From positions 23,190 through 87,189 of the forward strand of contig NZ_JASJEV010000014.1 in assembly GCF_030067675.1 (NCBI RefSeq): 64,000 bases of DNA, given 5' to 3'. Numbering within the stretch: the first letter of the stretch is position 1; each line of letters starts with the position of its first letter. Source of the DNA: Chelatococcus albus (GTDB lineage Bacteria; Pseudomonadota; Alphaproteobacteria; Rhizobiales; Beijerinckiaceae). The notes below the pieces were generated by a model, which was not told the DNA's origin, ran no database searches, and saw nothing but the letters and a program-made list of their open reading frames with translations. This document shows, piece after piece, positions 9,177 to 17,265 of this stretch. A program made the position numbers and the translations under genes.

Positions 9177-9517
9177 CGACACCCGAGGGTCCGCGCCGTG
9201 CGCAGACACCCAGCCCCGTATCGCAAGAAACCGATCCACTGCTCGGCAAGGTCGTGGTGAGCATGAGGCAATCGTGGAGGCGGCGTCGAGGCTCCTCCGG
9301 TGGCGGCAGACGGCGCCAACGCAGGCGCATGTGGCGCAGGCTGCGCGGCGGGAAGGCCTGTCGCTCCGACCGGAGCCGTGAGATCATGTTCGACAATGGC
9401 GCGACGGTGAACACCGGGGTCGCGCGCGGTCGCATTCAGCCGTTCACGCATGCCCTTCGTGCCGGCCTGTCCGACGCCATCGCGCCAGTCACGCCTGATG
9501 GTCTCGGGAGGGGTGCC
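9177..9517. other. Intergenic stretch without a convincing gene
   Basis: A plus-strand frame is open here and reads into the small gene at 9518, but its product is an arginine/glycine-rich low-complexity leader with no ribosome binding site at its start, whereas GGGAGGGG precedes the ATG at 9518. It is best read as untranslated upstream sequence. No RNA gene or clear terminator seen. Confidence 0.5.
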
Positions 9518-9766
9518 ATGGTCGACCGCATTCGCTCCATCCTCGCGCGGTTCCCGGAGAACGAAGAGGCTGTCCGCCGTCTCATCGACGAGATACCGGC
9601 GTTCGACGCCCTCTGCGACGAGTACCGCGACGCCAGTCGGGAGATCGAAGAACTGGCGAAGCTGACGACGGCCGAGGCGGCCGCGCGTGCCGACGCGCTG
9701 CGCCGACGTCGCCAGGCTATCGAAGAGGAGATCCTGACGGCAATCGAAGGACACGAGCCCGTTTGA
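9518..9766 (+). CDS. Small DUF465/YdcH-like protein
   Basis: 82 residues, helical. The pattern ILARFPENEEAVRRLIDEI, then FDALCDEYRDASREIEEL and a basic stretch ALRRRRQAIEEEIL resembles the short DUF465 (YdcH-like) proteins, which are two-helix hairpins of unknown role. The ATG at 9518 has GGGAGGGG six bases upstream. It stands alone between the catabolic operon promoter and a hydrolase on the other strand. Similarity is judged by eye only, so the family is moderately certain and the function unknown. Confidence 0.6.
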   Translation: MVDRIRSILARFPENEEAVRRLIDEIPAFDALCDEYRDASREIEELAKLTTAEAAARADALRRRRQAIEEEILTAIEGHEPV

Positions 9767-9842
9767 GGCATGCGCCGCAGCCGGCCGCCGCGAGGCGCTC
9801 GTCCCTCGCGTCCGTCCCGACACAGCCGGCACGGACGGCCAC

Positions 9843-9906
9843 GTCTTGCCCATGCCACGCCTTGCCCATGCTACGTCTTGCCCATGCCACGCCTTGCCCA
9901 TGCCGC
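9843..9906. repeat. Tandem repeat, four copies of 16 bp
   Basis: Four consecutive units of the form GTCTTGCCCATGCCAC, alternating GTC and GCC at the start and differing at one or two bases. The period of 16 is not a multiple of three, which argues against a coding role. It lies between the small DUF465-like gene and the 3' end of the hydrolase gene. Confidence 0.85.
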
Positions 9907-9954
9907 GACTGTCCCTCGACGCTCCCACTCGGGGGACCAGCTGCGGTGCCCCGG

Positions 9955-11076
9955 TCAGCGCCAGCGCTCAAGCCAGGCAAAGATCTCCGGCCAGACATGC
10001 GCATAGGCCCGGCGACCAGTCAGTATGGCCACATGCTGCAGGCCCACCCCGATCTCGCCACCGTATTCGAGAAGGCGTACATCCGAATTCGGCATCGCCC
10101 GGAGAAACGGGGTCACCGAGGCCGGAGAGGCGATGTCGTCAGCCGTGTTGACGACCGCGAGCGTCGGCACGTGCAGGGAGGATGGCCCGACCGTCCGACC
10201 CCGGACCGGCAGCGTTCCGCCGCAGAAGCGATCATCGCGATAGAGCCCCTGCAGGATCTGGTCGACCAGTCTGCCTGAGACGGGCACTTCGTCGAGCGCC
10301 CAGCGCTCCACACGCATGTGGATGTCCCATGCCTCGGGATCGGCGAGGCTTGCCACCGCGTCGGCCCACCGCGACCACAGGAAGGACCCTGGCGATGCCA
10401 GGACGCCGAGCTGCGACACGAGCGAGCCGGGGACCGCCTGCATCGCCGCCAATCCGCCCGGAGCCAGTGTCACGAGGGCATCGCGGAAGCGGCTCGTTCC
10501 CGCTCGGAAGCAGAGCGGCGCGCCGAGGAGCGCGAGCGCGCGGATGCTATCAGGGGCATAAGCGCCGAAGATTGCGGCCAGCGTGCCGCCGAGCGAATGC
10601 CCGATGAGGGCGGGCTTCGCGCCCTGCGCCTCGCGCGAAACCAGGGCGGCGGCCTCGCCGATGGCGTCGCCTGCGTATTCGTCGAGACCGGCGCCGTCCT
10701 CGCTCCCGGGCGGCGTCCATTCGAGGAGGTACACGCCCGATCCCCGGCGCAGGCAATGGCGAACCGCGCTCACCGAAGGCGCAAGATCCCAGATGTACGG
10801 CCGCTTGATGGGGGCCGAAACGATCAGCAGGCTGGGCCGCGCATCCGGCCCGGCATAGGCCCGCAAGCGCCAGTGGCGGCCGGAGGCGACCACGCGGAAG
10901 GGGCGCTCCGCCGGCCCGAAGCCGAGCGCGCCGAGGGCAGCCCCCTGCGCCTGGCGAAGGCTGTCCGCCAGCGCGAAGATCGCCCCCGCCGGCCTGCGCA
11001 TTGCTGCAGCGTCCGGCCGAGGGAGCTCACGGGCTTTTGATGCAATCGACACGGCACGACGTTCGACGTTACCCAC
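9955..11076 (-). CDS. Alpha/beta hydrolase, PhaC-like but with a serine nucleophile
   Basis: 373 residues from a GTG at 11076; an ATG at 11001 is an alternative and neither has a strong ribosome binding site. The fold resembles class III poly(3-hydroxyalkanoate) synthase: a KRPYIWDLAPSVSAV segment, the elbow GHSLGGT (Ser161), an aspartate in NTADDIASP (Asp313/314) and a histidine in GLQHVAI (His348). PHA synthases carry cysteine in the elbow, so Ser161 makes a hydrolase or acyltransferase more likely than a polymerase. No signal peptide is visible, so it should be cytoplasmic. It is divergent from the small gene at 11305. Substrate unknown. Confidence 0.75.
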   Translation of the reverse strand: MGNVERRAVSIASKARELPRPDAAAMRRPAGAIFALADSLRQAQGAALGALGFGPAERPFRVVASGRHWRLRAYAGPDARPSLLIVSAPIKRPYIWDLAPSVSAVRHCLRRGSGVYLLEWTPPGSEDGAGLDEYAGDAIGEAAALVSREAQGAKPALIGHSLGGTLAAIFGAYAPDSIRALALLGAPLCFRAGTSRFRDALVTLAPGGLAAMQAVPGSLVSQLGVLASPGSFLWSRWADAVASLADPEAWDIHMRVERWALDEVPVSGRLVDQILQGLYRDDRFCGGTLPVRGRTVGPSSLHVPTLAVVNTADDIASPASVTPFLRAMPNSDVRLLEYGGEIGVGLQHVAILTGRRAYAHVWPEIFAWLERWR

Positions 11077-11304
11077 CGGTGCGACATTTACGATGCGCCT
11101 TCGGGGTATTGTACTGCAAAATACACTATGTATCGCTAATCAACGCAGAAACATACCATAGATATTGACACAACAACAACACGGGCAGGTATGTCAAAAT
11201 TTAATTTCTTGTAACCTCGCTGCAACTGCGGATAGCCTCATGGCGCGATTGCGGGCGGGGGGCCGAATGCCCGGACCTCGGGTCCGGGAAGGGAGGTGCT
11301 CGCC
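11077..11304. promoter_or_regulatory. AT-rich divergent intergenic region with a leader hairpin
   Basis: The stretch 11095-11215 is clearly richer in A/T than its surroundings and contains a consensus TTGACA (11165-11170), though no good -10 follows at 16-18 bases. Just before the downstream gene, CCCGGACC-TCG-GGTCCGGG (11270-11288) forms a perfect 8-bp stem with a 3-base loop, ending three bases before the GGGAGG ribosome binding site. It could influence translation of the 91-aa protein. Promoters for both flanking genes must lie here. Confidence 0.45.
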
Positions 11305-11580
11305 ATGGCCAGGCAAGAAACCTCGATCGAAGGCGCCCATCGCGTCAAGCTCGCAGAAGTTGACTGGGACGATCTGATCGAGCCAGGTGCCTATGTCGAA
11401 CTGGGCACCGGTGATCTCTATCGCTTCCCGAAGGAGGCCCTCATCCCCGGCGGATCGCTGGTCGTCACCAAGGAGAGCCACGGCGCGTCCCGGCTCATCC
11501 AGGTCAGCAAGGATCCCTACGTCACGACGATGAGGGCACGGCTCATCTGCGCCCAGCACAACGTCGAGCCGAATTTCTGA
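11305..11580 (+). CDS. Small protein of unknown function (91 aa)
   Basis: Not recognised. The protein is acidic-to-neutral and looks beta-rich: VKLAEVDWDDLIEPGAYVEL, then TGDLYRFPKEALIPGGSLVV. There are no membrane segments, signal peptide or metal-binding cysteine clusters (one Cys). The ATG at 11305 has GGGAGG eight bases upstream; a GTG at 11296 overlaps that site and is less likely. The gene is preceded by an AT-rich promoter region with a strong hairpin and is followed by another small gene on the same strand. Real coding sequence is supported by codon pattern and ribosome binding site. Confidence 0.65.
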   Translation: MARQETSIEGAHRVKLAEVDWDDLIEPGAYVELGTGDLYRFPKEALIPGGSLVVTKESHGASRLIQVSKDPYVTTMRARLICAQHNVEPNF

Positions 11581-11734
11581 CGCCTGTCGCGTCATCGTTC
11601 ACGCCACGACGCAGACGCCGCCCCCGCGCGGCGCGCCGGATGACCGATACGGATGCCCCGGTGTGCGGGGCGTCGGCCTGAGGCGTCAGCGATACCCCCA
11701 TCCGCCGTCTGCAGGCGGCGGAGGGAGAAGCAGC

Positions 11735-11995
11735 ATGACAACATGGGAGGAAGGCATGATTCGCGAACAGCCCCGGACCCACCGCGGCCGCGTGCCGCGC
11801 CCGAGCTTTGTCGTCGGCCGCAGTTCCTGCGGCGGCTGGGTCGTGCGGGCGACCGGAGGGGGCGTCGAGGCTGCCTTCCTCAACCGCACCGAGGCGATCC
11901 GCTTCGCGCTGGCGGAGAGCGGCCACCAGCCCGGCGCGGTCGTCCTGGCGCCCTACATCGGGCTCCCGCAGGCGAAGCGGGGCGGATCGCACTGA
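11735..11995 (+). CDS. Small protein of unknown function, DUF2188-like pattern (86 aa)
   Basis: The core CGGWVVRATGGGVEAAFLNRTEAIRFALAES has the layout of DUF2188-type domains: a Trp-Val-Val strand, a turn, then an aromatic and a helix beginning with TEAI. The protein is given only by eye comparison. GGAGGGAGAAG ends four bases before the ATG at 11735. A GC-rich inverted repeat (CCGCC...GGCGG around 11702-11721) precedes it. Role unknown; such proteins are small and cytoplasmic. Confidence 0.6.
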   Translation: MTTWEEGMIREQPRTHRGRVPRPSFVVGRSSCGGWVVRATGGGVEAAFLNRTEAIRFALAESGHQPGAVVLAPYIGLPQAKRGGSH

Positions 11996-12051
11996 AGCCG
12001 GTCTCATCTCGGAGGAGATGCTGCCGGCGGCCGCCATGCGGGCCGTGGCGA

Positions 12052-12400
12052 TCACGGACCGCGCATCGGCCCGAACACCGACAGGAACGGTGCATCGGGG
12101 CTCGTATAGAGCGCCAAGGCGGTGACGGCCACGACCCGGGCCTTCGGATTGATCCACTGGAAGGCGGTGGCCTCGACAAGGGTGAGCGGCCCTGCCTCGA
12201 CCTTGCCATCCTTGCCCAGGGAGCGCGAGCTGGCGACGCGCCAGGCGAGATAGAGCAGGTCGGCGCTGCCGGCGATCTTGAGCGCGGTGTGCAGGACAGG
12301 ATAGGCCGCTAGGATCGCGCGAGGCCCAAGCCGACACCGATCAGCATCGAGCTGAAGCTGATGGAGATGCCGAGCATCTGCGGCAAGGGGAGCGGCGTGG
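12052..12400 (-). pseudogene. Remnant of a LysE/RhtB-family amino acid exporter
   Basis: Reading leftward, PLPQMLGISISFSSMLIGVG is followed after a frameshift by YPVLHTALKIAGSADLLYLAW and later TAFQWINPKARVVAVTALAL. These are the first, second and third-helix landmarks of LysE/RhtB exporters (LP.MLG, ..LK..GA.YLLYLAW, ..NPKA). The frame is broken near 12324-12330 by a shift that also yields TAG. The N-terminal start and the last third of the protein are missing, and the remnant ends in TGA at 12052. It is a decayed fragment, unlikely to be functional. Confidence 0.75.
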
Positions 12401-12469
12401 CACTCGCGGATCGGGCGGATCCGGACGCGCCCGCCCTCAGGGATGGCGGACGCCGGCGCGGGAGGCGGC

Positions 12470-12760
12470 TCAGGCTGCGGCGAGGGCAGCCTTCATGCGG
12501 GTTTGCAGCCGGGCGAGTTCACGCACGTACGGCTCCCGGTGCTCGTGGTGCCTCTTCCTCAGCGTCTCGATGATGTGGCCCCTCAGACGCGCGTCCATGC
12601 GCTTGGTCTCCAGGCGGGACAGTTCCTGTGCGTGGGCAAAATCGAGATCCGTCAGGGTGGCACGCAACGACCGCATCAGAGATTGAAGATCGGGCGAATG
12701 GAGACGCGTCCTGGCATCTTCATGCGTCGATACCGCGCTGGGCGCATTGCCAGCGGCCAT
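12470..12760 (-). CDS. Small helical protein of unknown function (96 aa)
   Basis: Not recognised. Rich in Arg, Glu, His and Leu with an uninterrupted helical pattern from about residue 22 to the end (LQSLMRSLRATLTDLDFAHA, then RLETKRMDARL and LARLQTRMKAALAAA), suggesting a helical hairpin or short coiled coil. There is no signal peptide or membrane segment. The ATG at 12760 has GAGGAGG seven bases upstream, an excellent site. Frames extending further upstream add nothing protein-like. Possibly DNA- or RNA-associated because of its charge, but that is speculation. Confidence 0.62.
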   Translation of the reverse strand: MAAGNAPSAVSTHEDARTRLHSPDLQSLMRSLRATLTDLDFAHAQELSRLETKRMDARLRGHIIETLRKRHHEHREPYVRELARLQTRMKAALAAA

Positions 12761-13032
12761 GGGATTCCTCCTCGGTCTTTCTTGTTTGCTGATCGGGATC
12801 TCCCAGGAACAAAATTTGACAGCGTCATGGCGCACGAGGATGCGCATGAGGCCGTTTTCACCGGGGGCCGGAGGCAATGACCGCCGGCCCGGTCCCGATG
12901 ATCGAGCGGCCGCATGCCGCGTGATCGTGCCCCGCGAGCGGGGGCGGCCGAGGCCGTCGACCCCGAGTGGCCGGCACGGTCACCGGCGCACGCTTGTGAC
13001 GCCCCTTCGCCCGCAGCGCGGAAGGGGGCCGT

Positions 13033-13374
13033 TCAGGTCTCATCCCGCCCGTGCACCTGTGCCGGAGGCGCGGTCGCCTCGACGGCGGTGAACCGCTCCA
13101 GGATGCGGTAGCTGTGCTCGGCCCCGGGCGGAACGAGCCAGGAGTCCCCCGGTTCCAGTCGGATCGTCTGGCCTTCGATGTGGAGTTCGGCGCGCCCGGC
13201 GATCACGTAACCGACCACCTCGTAGTCTCGCCTGTGCGCGGACTTGTGTTCGGTCGGCTCTTCGTCGCGCCAGAGGCGCAGGGACACCCGCTTGCCCGAG
13301 GCAAGATAGATCTGTCCTTGCGAGCCCTTGGGCGAATGGCTGCTGCTCACCTTCTGCACGGTGGTGTCGGTCAT
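13033..13374 (-). CDS. Cupin-domain protein
   Basis: 113 residues forming one small beta-barrel. The two cupin motifs are visible: RRDYEVVGYVIAGRAELHIEG (motif 1) and LEPGDSWLVPPGAEHSYRI (motif 2). Motif 1 lacks the usual pair of metal-binding histidines (only H/R-R-D-Y-E), while motif 2 keeps GAEHSY. It may bind a small ligand or metal weakly. The ATG at 13374 has GAGGGAGG upstream. It is a single-gene unit; nothing in the neighbourhood suggests its substrate. Confidence 0.78.
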   Translation of the reverse strand: MTDTTVQKVSSSHSPKGSQGQIYLASGKRVSLRLWRDEEPTEHKSAHRRDYEVVGYVIAGRAELHIEGQTIRLEPGDSWLVPPGAEHSYRILERFTAVEATAPPAQVHGRDET

Positions 13375-13652
13375 CGCGGCCTCCCTCGGTGGTTTTCCTC
13401 CACGCTCGCGGCAAGCGCGGCCCGCCTCCCGGCGGGCGCGGGACAGGGGATCTGGATCCTCCCCTTGCCGCCTCCCCTTCCTGCGACCGTCTGCGCCCGC
13501 AGGATCATCCCGGCATCGCTCGACGCGAGCCCGAGAGGCGACGAAGGGACGGCCCCCTGCGCCGGGCCTCAGCTTCCCGCCCGTCCCGACGACTTCGCTG
13601 ACGGCGAAGCCCGTCCATGGTAGGCTTCCCGACGGAGATTGGGAGACCCCGC

Positions 13653-14480
13653 ATGCCCATCTTCCTGGACCGCCATGACATGAAGGGGACCACCGCTGCC
13701 GAGGTCGCTTAGGCGCATCTCAAGGACCTCGCGGTTCAGGATCGCTACGGCGTCAAGTTCCTCACTTACTGGTTCGACGAGGAGCGAGGGACCACCTTCT
13801 GTCTCGTCGAGGCCCCGGACAAGGAGACGGCGCAGCGGGTGCATCGCGAAGCCCACGGTCATGTTGCCGGCGAGATCATCGAGGTGGCCCTCTCCACGGT
13901 CGAGGCCTTCCTCGGCCGCATCAGTGACCCGAAGCCGCCGAGTCCATCGTCGGGTGTCGGGGTGGACCCCGCACACAGGACCATCATGTTCACCGACATC
14001 GTCGGCTCAACCGCGATGACCGCCCGCCTCGGCGATGTCGTCGCGATGGAGCTTGTGCGTGCGCACGACGCCTTGGTCCGCCGGGCGCTCGCGAGCCATG
14101 ACGGCCATGAGGTCAAGCACCTGGGCGACGGCATCATGGCCTCGTTCGGTTCGGCTGCGGCTGCGGTCGCGTGCGCGAAGGCAATCCAGAGGTCGTTCGA
14201 TCGCTACAATCGGGCGAGCAGCGAGCCGATCCATGTTCGCATCGGGCTCGACTCCGGCGAGCCGGTTGAAGACAGCCGCGACCTCTTCGGATCGACCGTC
14301 CAACGCGCCTGTCGGCTGTGCAGCGCGGCCGGCCCGGATCAGATCCTGGCTTCGGACGCCGTGCGAGAGGAATGCCGGGACGACGAGGCCTTCACAGACC
14401 GCGGCATCAGGAACCTCAAGGGCTTCCGGCAAGCGGTCCGGGCCTATGAGTGCCGGTGGCGCGCCGAGTGCTCCGGCTGA
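13653..14480 (+). pseudogene. DUF4242-adenylate/guanylate cyclase with an internal TAG
   Basis: Read through one stop, the gene encodes 274 residues plus the interruption: an N-terminal DUF4242 domain (MPIFLDRHDMKGTTAAEVA, stop, then AHLKDLAVQDRYGVKFLTYW) and a class III cyclase domain. Codon 20 is TAG (13710-13712), probably from GAG or CAG. The cyclase core is intact: FTDIVGST (metal aspartates), VKHLGDGIMASF and a VQRACRL segment. GGGAG precedes the ATG at 13653. An in-frame ATG at 13839 could still give a 213-residue protein containing the whole cyclase domain, but it has no strong ribosome binding site. Either a recent nonsense mutation or a sequencing error. Confidence 0.8.
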
Positions 14481-14522
14481 ACAGGCACTGCCCGGACCGA
14501 ACATGCGATCCCGCCCGCCGGA

Positions 14523-14912
14523 TCACCTCCGGGCAGGGGCAATGCCCGATGGGACCGGCCGATGATCGTGCGGCCGAGCCTCGAGGCTGCCGTCGATGAC
14601 GGGCAGCTGCAGTTCGTCGATCAAGCCGGCCCGACGGGCTTCGCGGGCCCCCAGTGCGTCCAGGATCTCCTGCAGCGTGCTGCGGTTCGATCCATAGAGC
14701 ACCGTGCCCCCGAGAACGCCGGCAATCCCGATGACGAGCATCAAGGGATCGAGCCGGAACCGCCCGAACGCGACGGCCACAAGCAGCAGCACGCCGGCGA
14801 CGGCTGCGGCCTTCGCCGCCACGCCGATCTTCCGGCAGCGCTCAGCGGCCTCGGCCAAGGCCTCGATCTCGGCCTCCAGCTCGGCAATCTCGTCGTGCGG
14901 ATCGGGCATCAT
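14523..14912 (-). CDS. Small membrane protein with N-terminal coiled coil (129 aa)
   Basis: Not recognised as a named family. Residues 6-28 form an acidic heptad-like helix (EIAELEAEIEALAEAAERC). Two membrane segments follow (AAVAGVLLLVAVAFG and LMLVIGIAGVLGGTVLYG), then a helical cytoplasmic tail. ATG codons at 14912 and 14909; GAGTGAG is close upstream. The longer open frame to 15035 is not protein-like. It converges with the cyclase gene. Confidence 0.6.
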   Translation of the reverse strand: MMPDPHDEIAELEAEIEALAEAAERCRKIGVAAKAAAVAGVLLLVAVAFGRFRLDPLMLVIGIAGVLGGTVLYGSNRSTLQEILDALGAREARRAGLIDELQLPVIDGSLEARPHDHRPVPSGIAPARR

Positions 14913-15235
14913 CTCACTCGCTGGCCGCCGAACGGCGGCAGCTGGCCAGACCTGCTCACAGGCCCCCCGACAAGAGGCCCTCTCGACATCGGCCTGCGCA
15001 AGCCCACCCCCGCCCGGACATGGAGCAGACGGCATCCATACTCCATCGACACCTCACAGGCGAAGCACCCCCCGGCCTTCAGCACCGCCGGCGCCTGCCC
15101 TTCCCCACTTCTCACAGGCCTGTGCCCCGCGCAGTGCGGGCGTCACGCCGGCATCAGGAGACGCGGGCCCTGGCCGTCGCACGCCTGTTCACCCCAGGAA
15201 CCGCGCGTCCGCCAGATCGTCTCTCCCGTCCTTGC
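14913..15235. other. Intergenic stretch without a recognisable feature
   Basis: Contains no convincing open frame, RNA gene or repeat. It lies between the upstream side of the small membrane protein gene and the 3' end of the tetR gene, so it must hold the membrane protein promoter. Confidence 0.4.
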
Positions 15236-15826
15236 TCAGGCGTGCGCAGTCCCTGCCCCGCTCCTTGCGACAAGGGCCGCCGCCGCCCTGCCTGCGGCTT
15301 CGATATAGGTCGGGTCACGGTGAACGAGCACGAGCGAGAACGCACCGTCCATCAGGAGGACGATCTGCCGGGCGAGCAGAGACGCATCGGGCAAGCCCTC
15401 AGCCTCGATCATGCGGCCCAGCCAGGCTTCGAACTTCTTCTTATGGGCGGCCCCGACCTTCACAGCCGGATGTCCGGGCATGTTCGCGAGTTCCGCCGCG
15501 GTTCTCAGGAAGCCGCAGCCCTTCCACTTGCGATGGCGCGCCGACTTGCCGAGGTTTGCGAAGATCGCCTCGACCTTGTCGGCCAGCGTCCCCTCGGCCT
15601 CGTCGAACCATTTGGCAAACAGGGCGAGGTTCGGCTGGTCGCGGGATTCGAGATAGGCGGCGACGAGCTCGTCCTTGGTCTTGAAGTGATAGTAAAGCGT
15701 GCGCTTGGTCACGCCCGCCCTTTCCGCCACCGCGTCGACGCTGACGCTACGAATGCCCTCGCCATAGAACAGGCGGTTCGCGGCATCGAGAATTCGGTCA
15801 CGGGTTCGATCTGCGTTTCTCGGCAT
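15236..15826 (-). CDS. TetR/AcrR family transcriptional regulator
   Basis: 196 residues. The N-terminal helix-turn-helix is complete: ILDAANRLFYGEGIRSVSVD, AVAERAGVTKRTLYYHFKTK. The C-terminal half resembles the TetR_C family with GCGFLRTAAELANMPGHPA. The ATG at 15826 is chosen because MPRNADRTRDRIL is the typical start; frames extending upstream cross the operator. It is divergent from the crotonase gene at 15921 with only 94 bases between, and a 24-bp imperfect palindrome sits 8 bases upstream of its ATG. It most likely represses itself and the crotonase gene. Confidence 0.9.
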   Translation of the reverse strand: MPRNADRTRDRILDAANRLFYGEGIRSVSVDAVAERAGVTKRTLYYHFKTKDELVAAYLESRDQPNLALFAKWFDEAEGTLADKVEAIFANLGKSARHRKWKGCGFLRTAAELANMPGHPAVKVGAAHKKKFEAWLGRMIEAEGLPDASLLARQIVLLMDGAFSLVLVHRDPTYIEAAGRAAAALVARSGAGTAHA

Positions 15827-15833
15827 GCCGGAA

Positions 15834-15857
15834 TGTATACCGACTAGTGAGTATACA
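15834..15857. promoter_or_regulatory. Probable TetR operator
   Basis: TGTATAC and GTATACA arms (15834-15840 and 15851-15857) flank a 10-base centre that itself contains ACTAGT. Over 24 bp, 10 of 12 base pairs of the two halves match. Position in the short divergent region between tetR and the crotonase gene is typical for an autoregulated TetR operator. It would overlap the -10 region of tetR (TATACA seven bases before its ATG), which might mean a leaderless tetR transcript. Confidence 0.75.
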
Positions 15858-15920
15858 CAAGGCATGCTTCGCCATAGACCTTCGGCCCGGATGTTCGTCC
15901 CCGACTGGAGGGTGAGAGCA

Positions 15921-16712
15921 ATGACGGATCCGGTACTGATCGACGTAAGGGGCAATGTCGCGCTTCTGACCCTCAACCGGCCAGACAAGCTCAATGCGCT
16001 GAGCTATGGGCTCAACGACCTGCTCATGCGGCTCCTCGACCGCATCGAGGAGGACGATGCGGTCCGCGCCGTCATCCTCACGGGAGCGGGCGAGCGGGCC
16101 TTCTCTGCGGGAGGCGACATTCGCGAGTTCTCCGAAAGCGTGCGCATGGGACCGGACATCGCCGTCCGCGATTTCGTGCGCCGCGGCCAGGCCATGACGG
16201 CGCGCATGGAGGCCTTCCGGAAGCCGATCATCGCAGCGGTCAACGGCATAGCCTACGGTGGAGGCTGCGAGATCACCGAGGCAGTCCATCTGGCGATCGC
16301 GAGCGAGAGGGCCGTCTTCGCGAAGCCCGAGATCAATCTCGGCATGCCGCCGACCTTCGGCGGAACGCAGCGCCTGCCGCGCCTGGCAGGGCGCAAGCGG
16401 GCCCTGGAACTGCTGCTGACCGGCGACAGCTTTTCGCCGCAGCGGGCCTACGAACTGGGCCTCGTCAACAAGATCGTCCCGCATGACGATCATCTGCCCG
16501 CCGCGTTCGAGATGGCCGATCGCATCCTGCGGCATTCGCCGCTGGCGGCGGCCAGCATCATCACCGCAGTGACGCGCGGGCTCAACATGACCATCGCCGA
16601 AGGTCTGCAGATGGAAAGCGAGCAATTCGCGCGTGTCGTGCCGACGCGCGACATCCGCGAAGGGCTGAACGCGTGGATCGAAAGACGCACCCCCGTCTAT
16701 GCGGGCTGCTAG
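15921..16712 (+). CDS. Enoyl-CoA hydratase
   Basis: 263 residues, a standard crotonase. The oxyanion hole comes from GERAFSAGGDIREF and NGIAYGGGCEI, and both catalytic glutamates are kept (GGGCEI and AKPEINLG). FGGTQRLPRL follows, as in classical short-chain enoyl-CoA hydratases. The ATG at 15921 has GGAGG nine bases upstream; the open frame from 15825 crosses the operator and is not homologous. Unlike the crotonase at 8292-9083, this one has a complete hydratase active site. It is probably controlled by the divergent TetR. Confidence 0.92.
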   Translation: MTDPVLIDVRGNVALLTLNRPDKLNALSYGLNDLLMRLLDRIEEDDAVRAVILTGAGERAFSAGGDIREFSESVRMGPDIAVRDFVRRGQAMTARMEAFRKPIIAAVNGIAYGGGCEITEAVHLAIASERAVFAKPEINLGMPPTFGGTQRLPRLAGRKRALELLLTGDSFSPQRAYELGLVNKIVPHDDHLPAAFEMADRILRHSPLAAASIITAVTRGLNMTIAEGLQMESEQFARVVPTRDIREGLNAWIERRTPVYAGC

Positions 16713-16791
16713 ACCACGCCGCGCCGAGGCCACGCGCCGCGCTCCCCAACGCGCGGCGCTCCATCAACTGACCCGCGACAGGGAGACGGGG

Positions 16792-17265
16792 ATGACCGCT
16801 CACAGCAGCTTCACGAGGGAGGCCTTCGCAGCCGTCAAGCAGAACGATCGGGCGGGGCCGGTCCACATGCTCAACCTCATCCGGCTCAGGGATCGAGCCG
16901 CCCATCCCGATGGCCGGCAGGCATCGGGAACCGACGCCTACGCCGCGTACAGCGAGACGAGCGCGGCCGTCTTTGCGCGCCTCGGCGGCAGGATCGTCTG
17001 GCGCGGCGGATTCGAACTGATGCTGGTCGGGCCTGCGGCCGAGCAATGGGACATCTGCTTCGTCGCCGAGTATCCGAGTGTCGATGCGTTCGTCGCCATG
17101 ATGCGCGATCCCGTCTATCGCGAAGCCATGGCTCACCGGCAGGCGGCGTTCGCGGACTCGCGGCTCATCCGCCTGAAGCCCCTCGCGTCGGGTTCAAGCT
17201 TCGGCCACGGCCTGTTGCCGGGAGCCGACAGCAGGGCCCGGGAGCGCGCAGCGGATATCGGTTGA
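16792..17265 (+). CDS. DUF1330-family protein
   Basis: 157 residues. The pattern GPVHMLNLIRLRDRA, YAAYSETSAAVFARLGGRIV and EYPSVDAFVAMMRDPVYREA matches the ferredoxin-like DUF1330 fold, a small dimeric alpha/beta-barrel of unknown activity. The ATG at 16792 follows AGGGAGACGGGG. It lies 79 bases downstream of the enoyl-CoA hydratase on the same strand, so the two may be cotranscribed. Function unknown. Confidence 0.78.
   Translation: MTAHSSFTREAFAAVKQNDRAGPVHMLNLIRLRDRAAHPDGRQASGTDAYAAYSETSAAVFARLGGRIVWRGGFELMLVGPAAEQWDICFVAEYPSVDAFVAMMRDPVYREAMAHRQAAFADSRLIRLKPLASGSSFGHGLLPGADSRARERAADIG

Noticed and set aside
9254..9517. N-terminal extension of the DUF465-like protein
   Set aside because: Arg/Gly-rich low-complexity leader with no ribosome binding site, while a strong site precedes the ATG at 9518.
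9843..9906. CRISPR array
   Set aside because: Units are contiguous 16-bp tandem copies without spacers, and no cas genes are present.
11165..11195. Consensus TTGACA as a certain promoter for the 91-aa gene
   Set aside because: No acceptable -10 at 16-18 bases; only TATGTC at 19. Kept as a note, not a promoter call.
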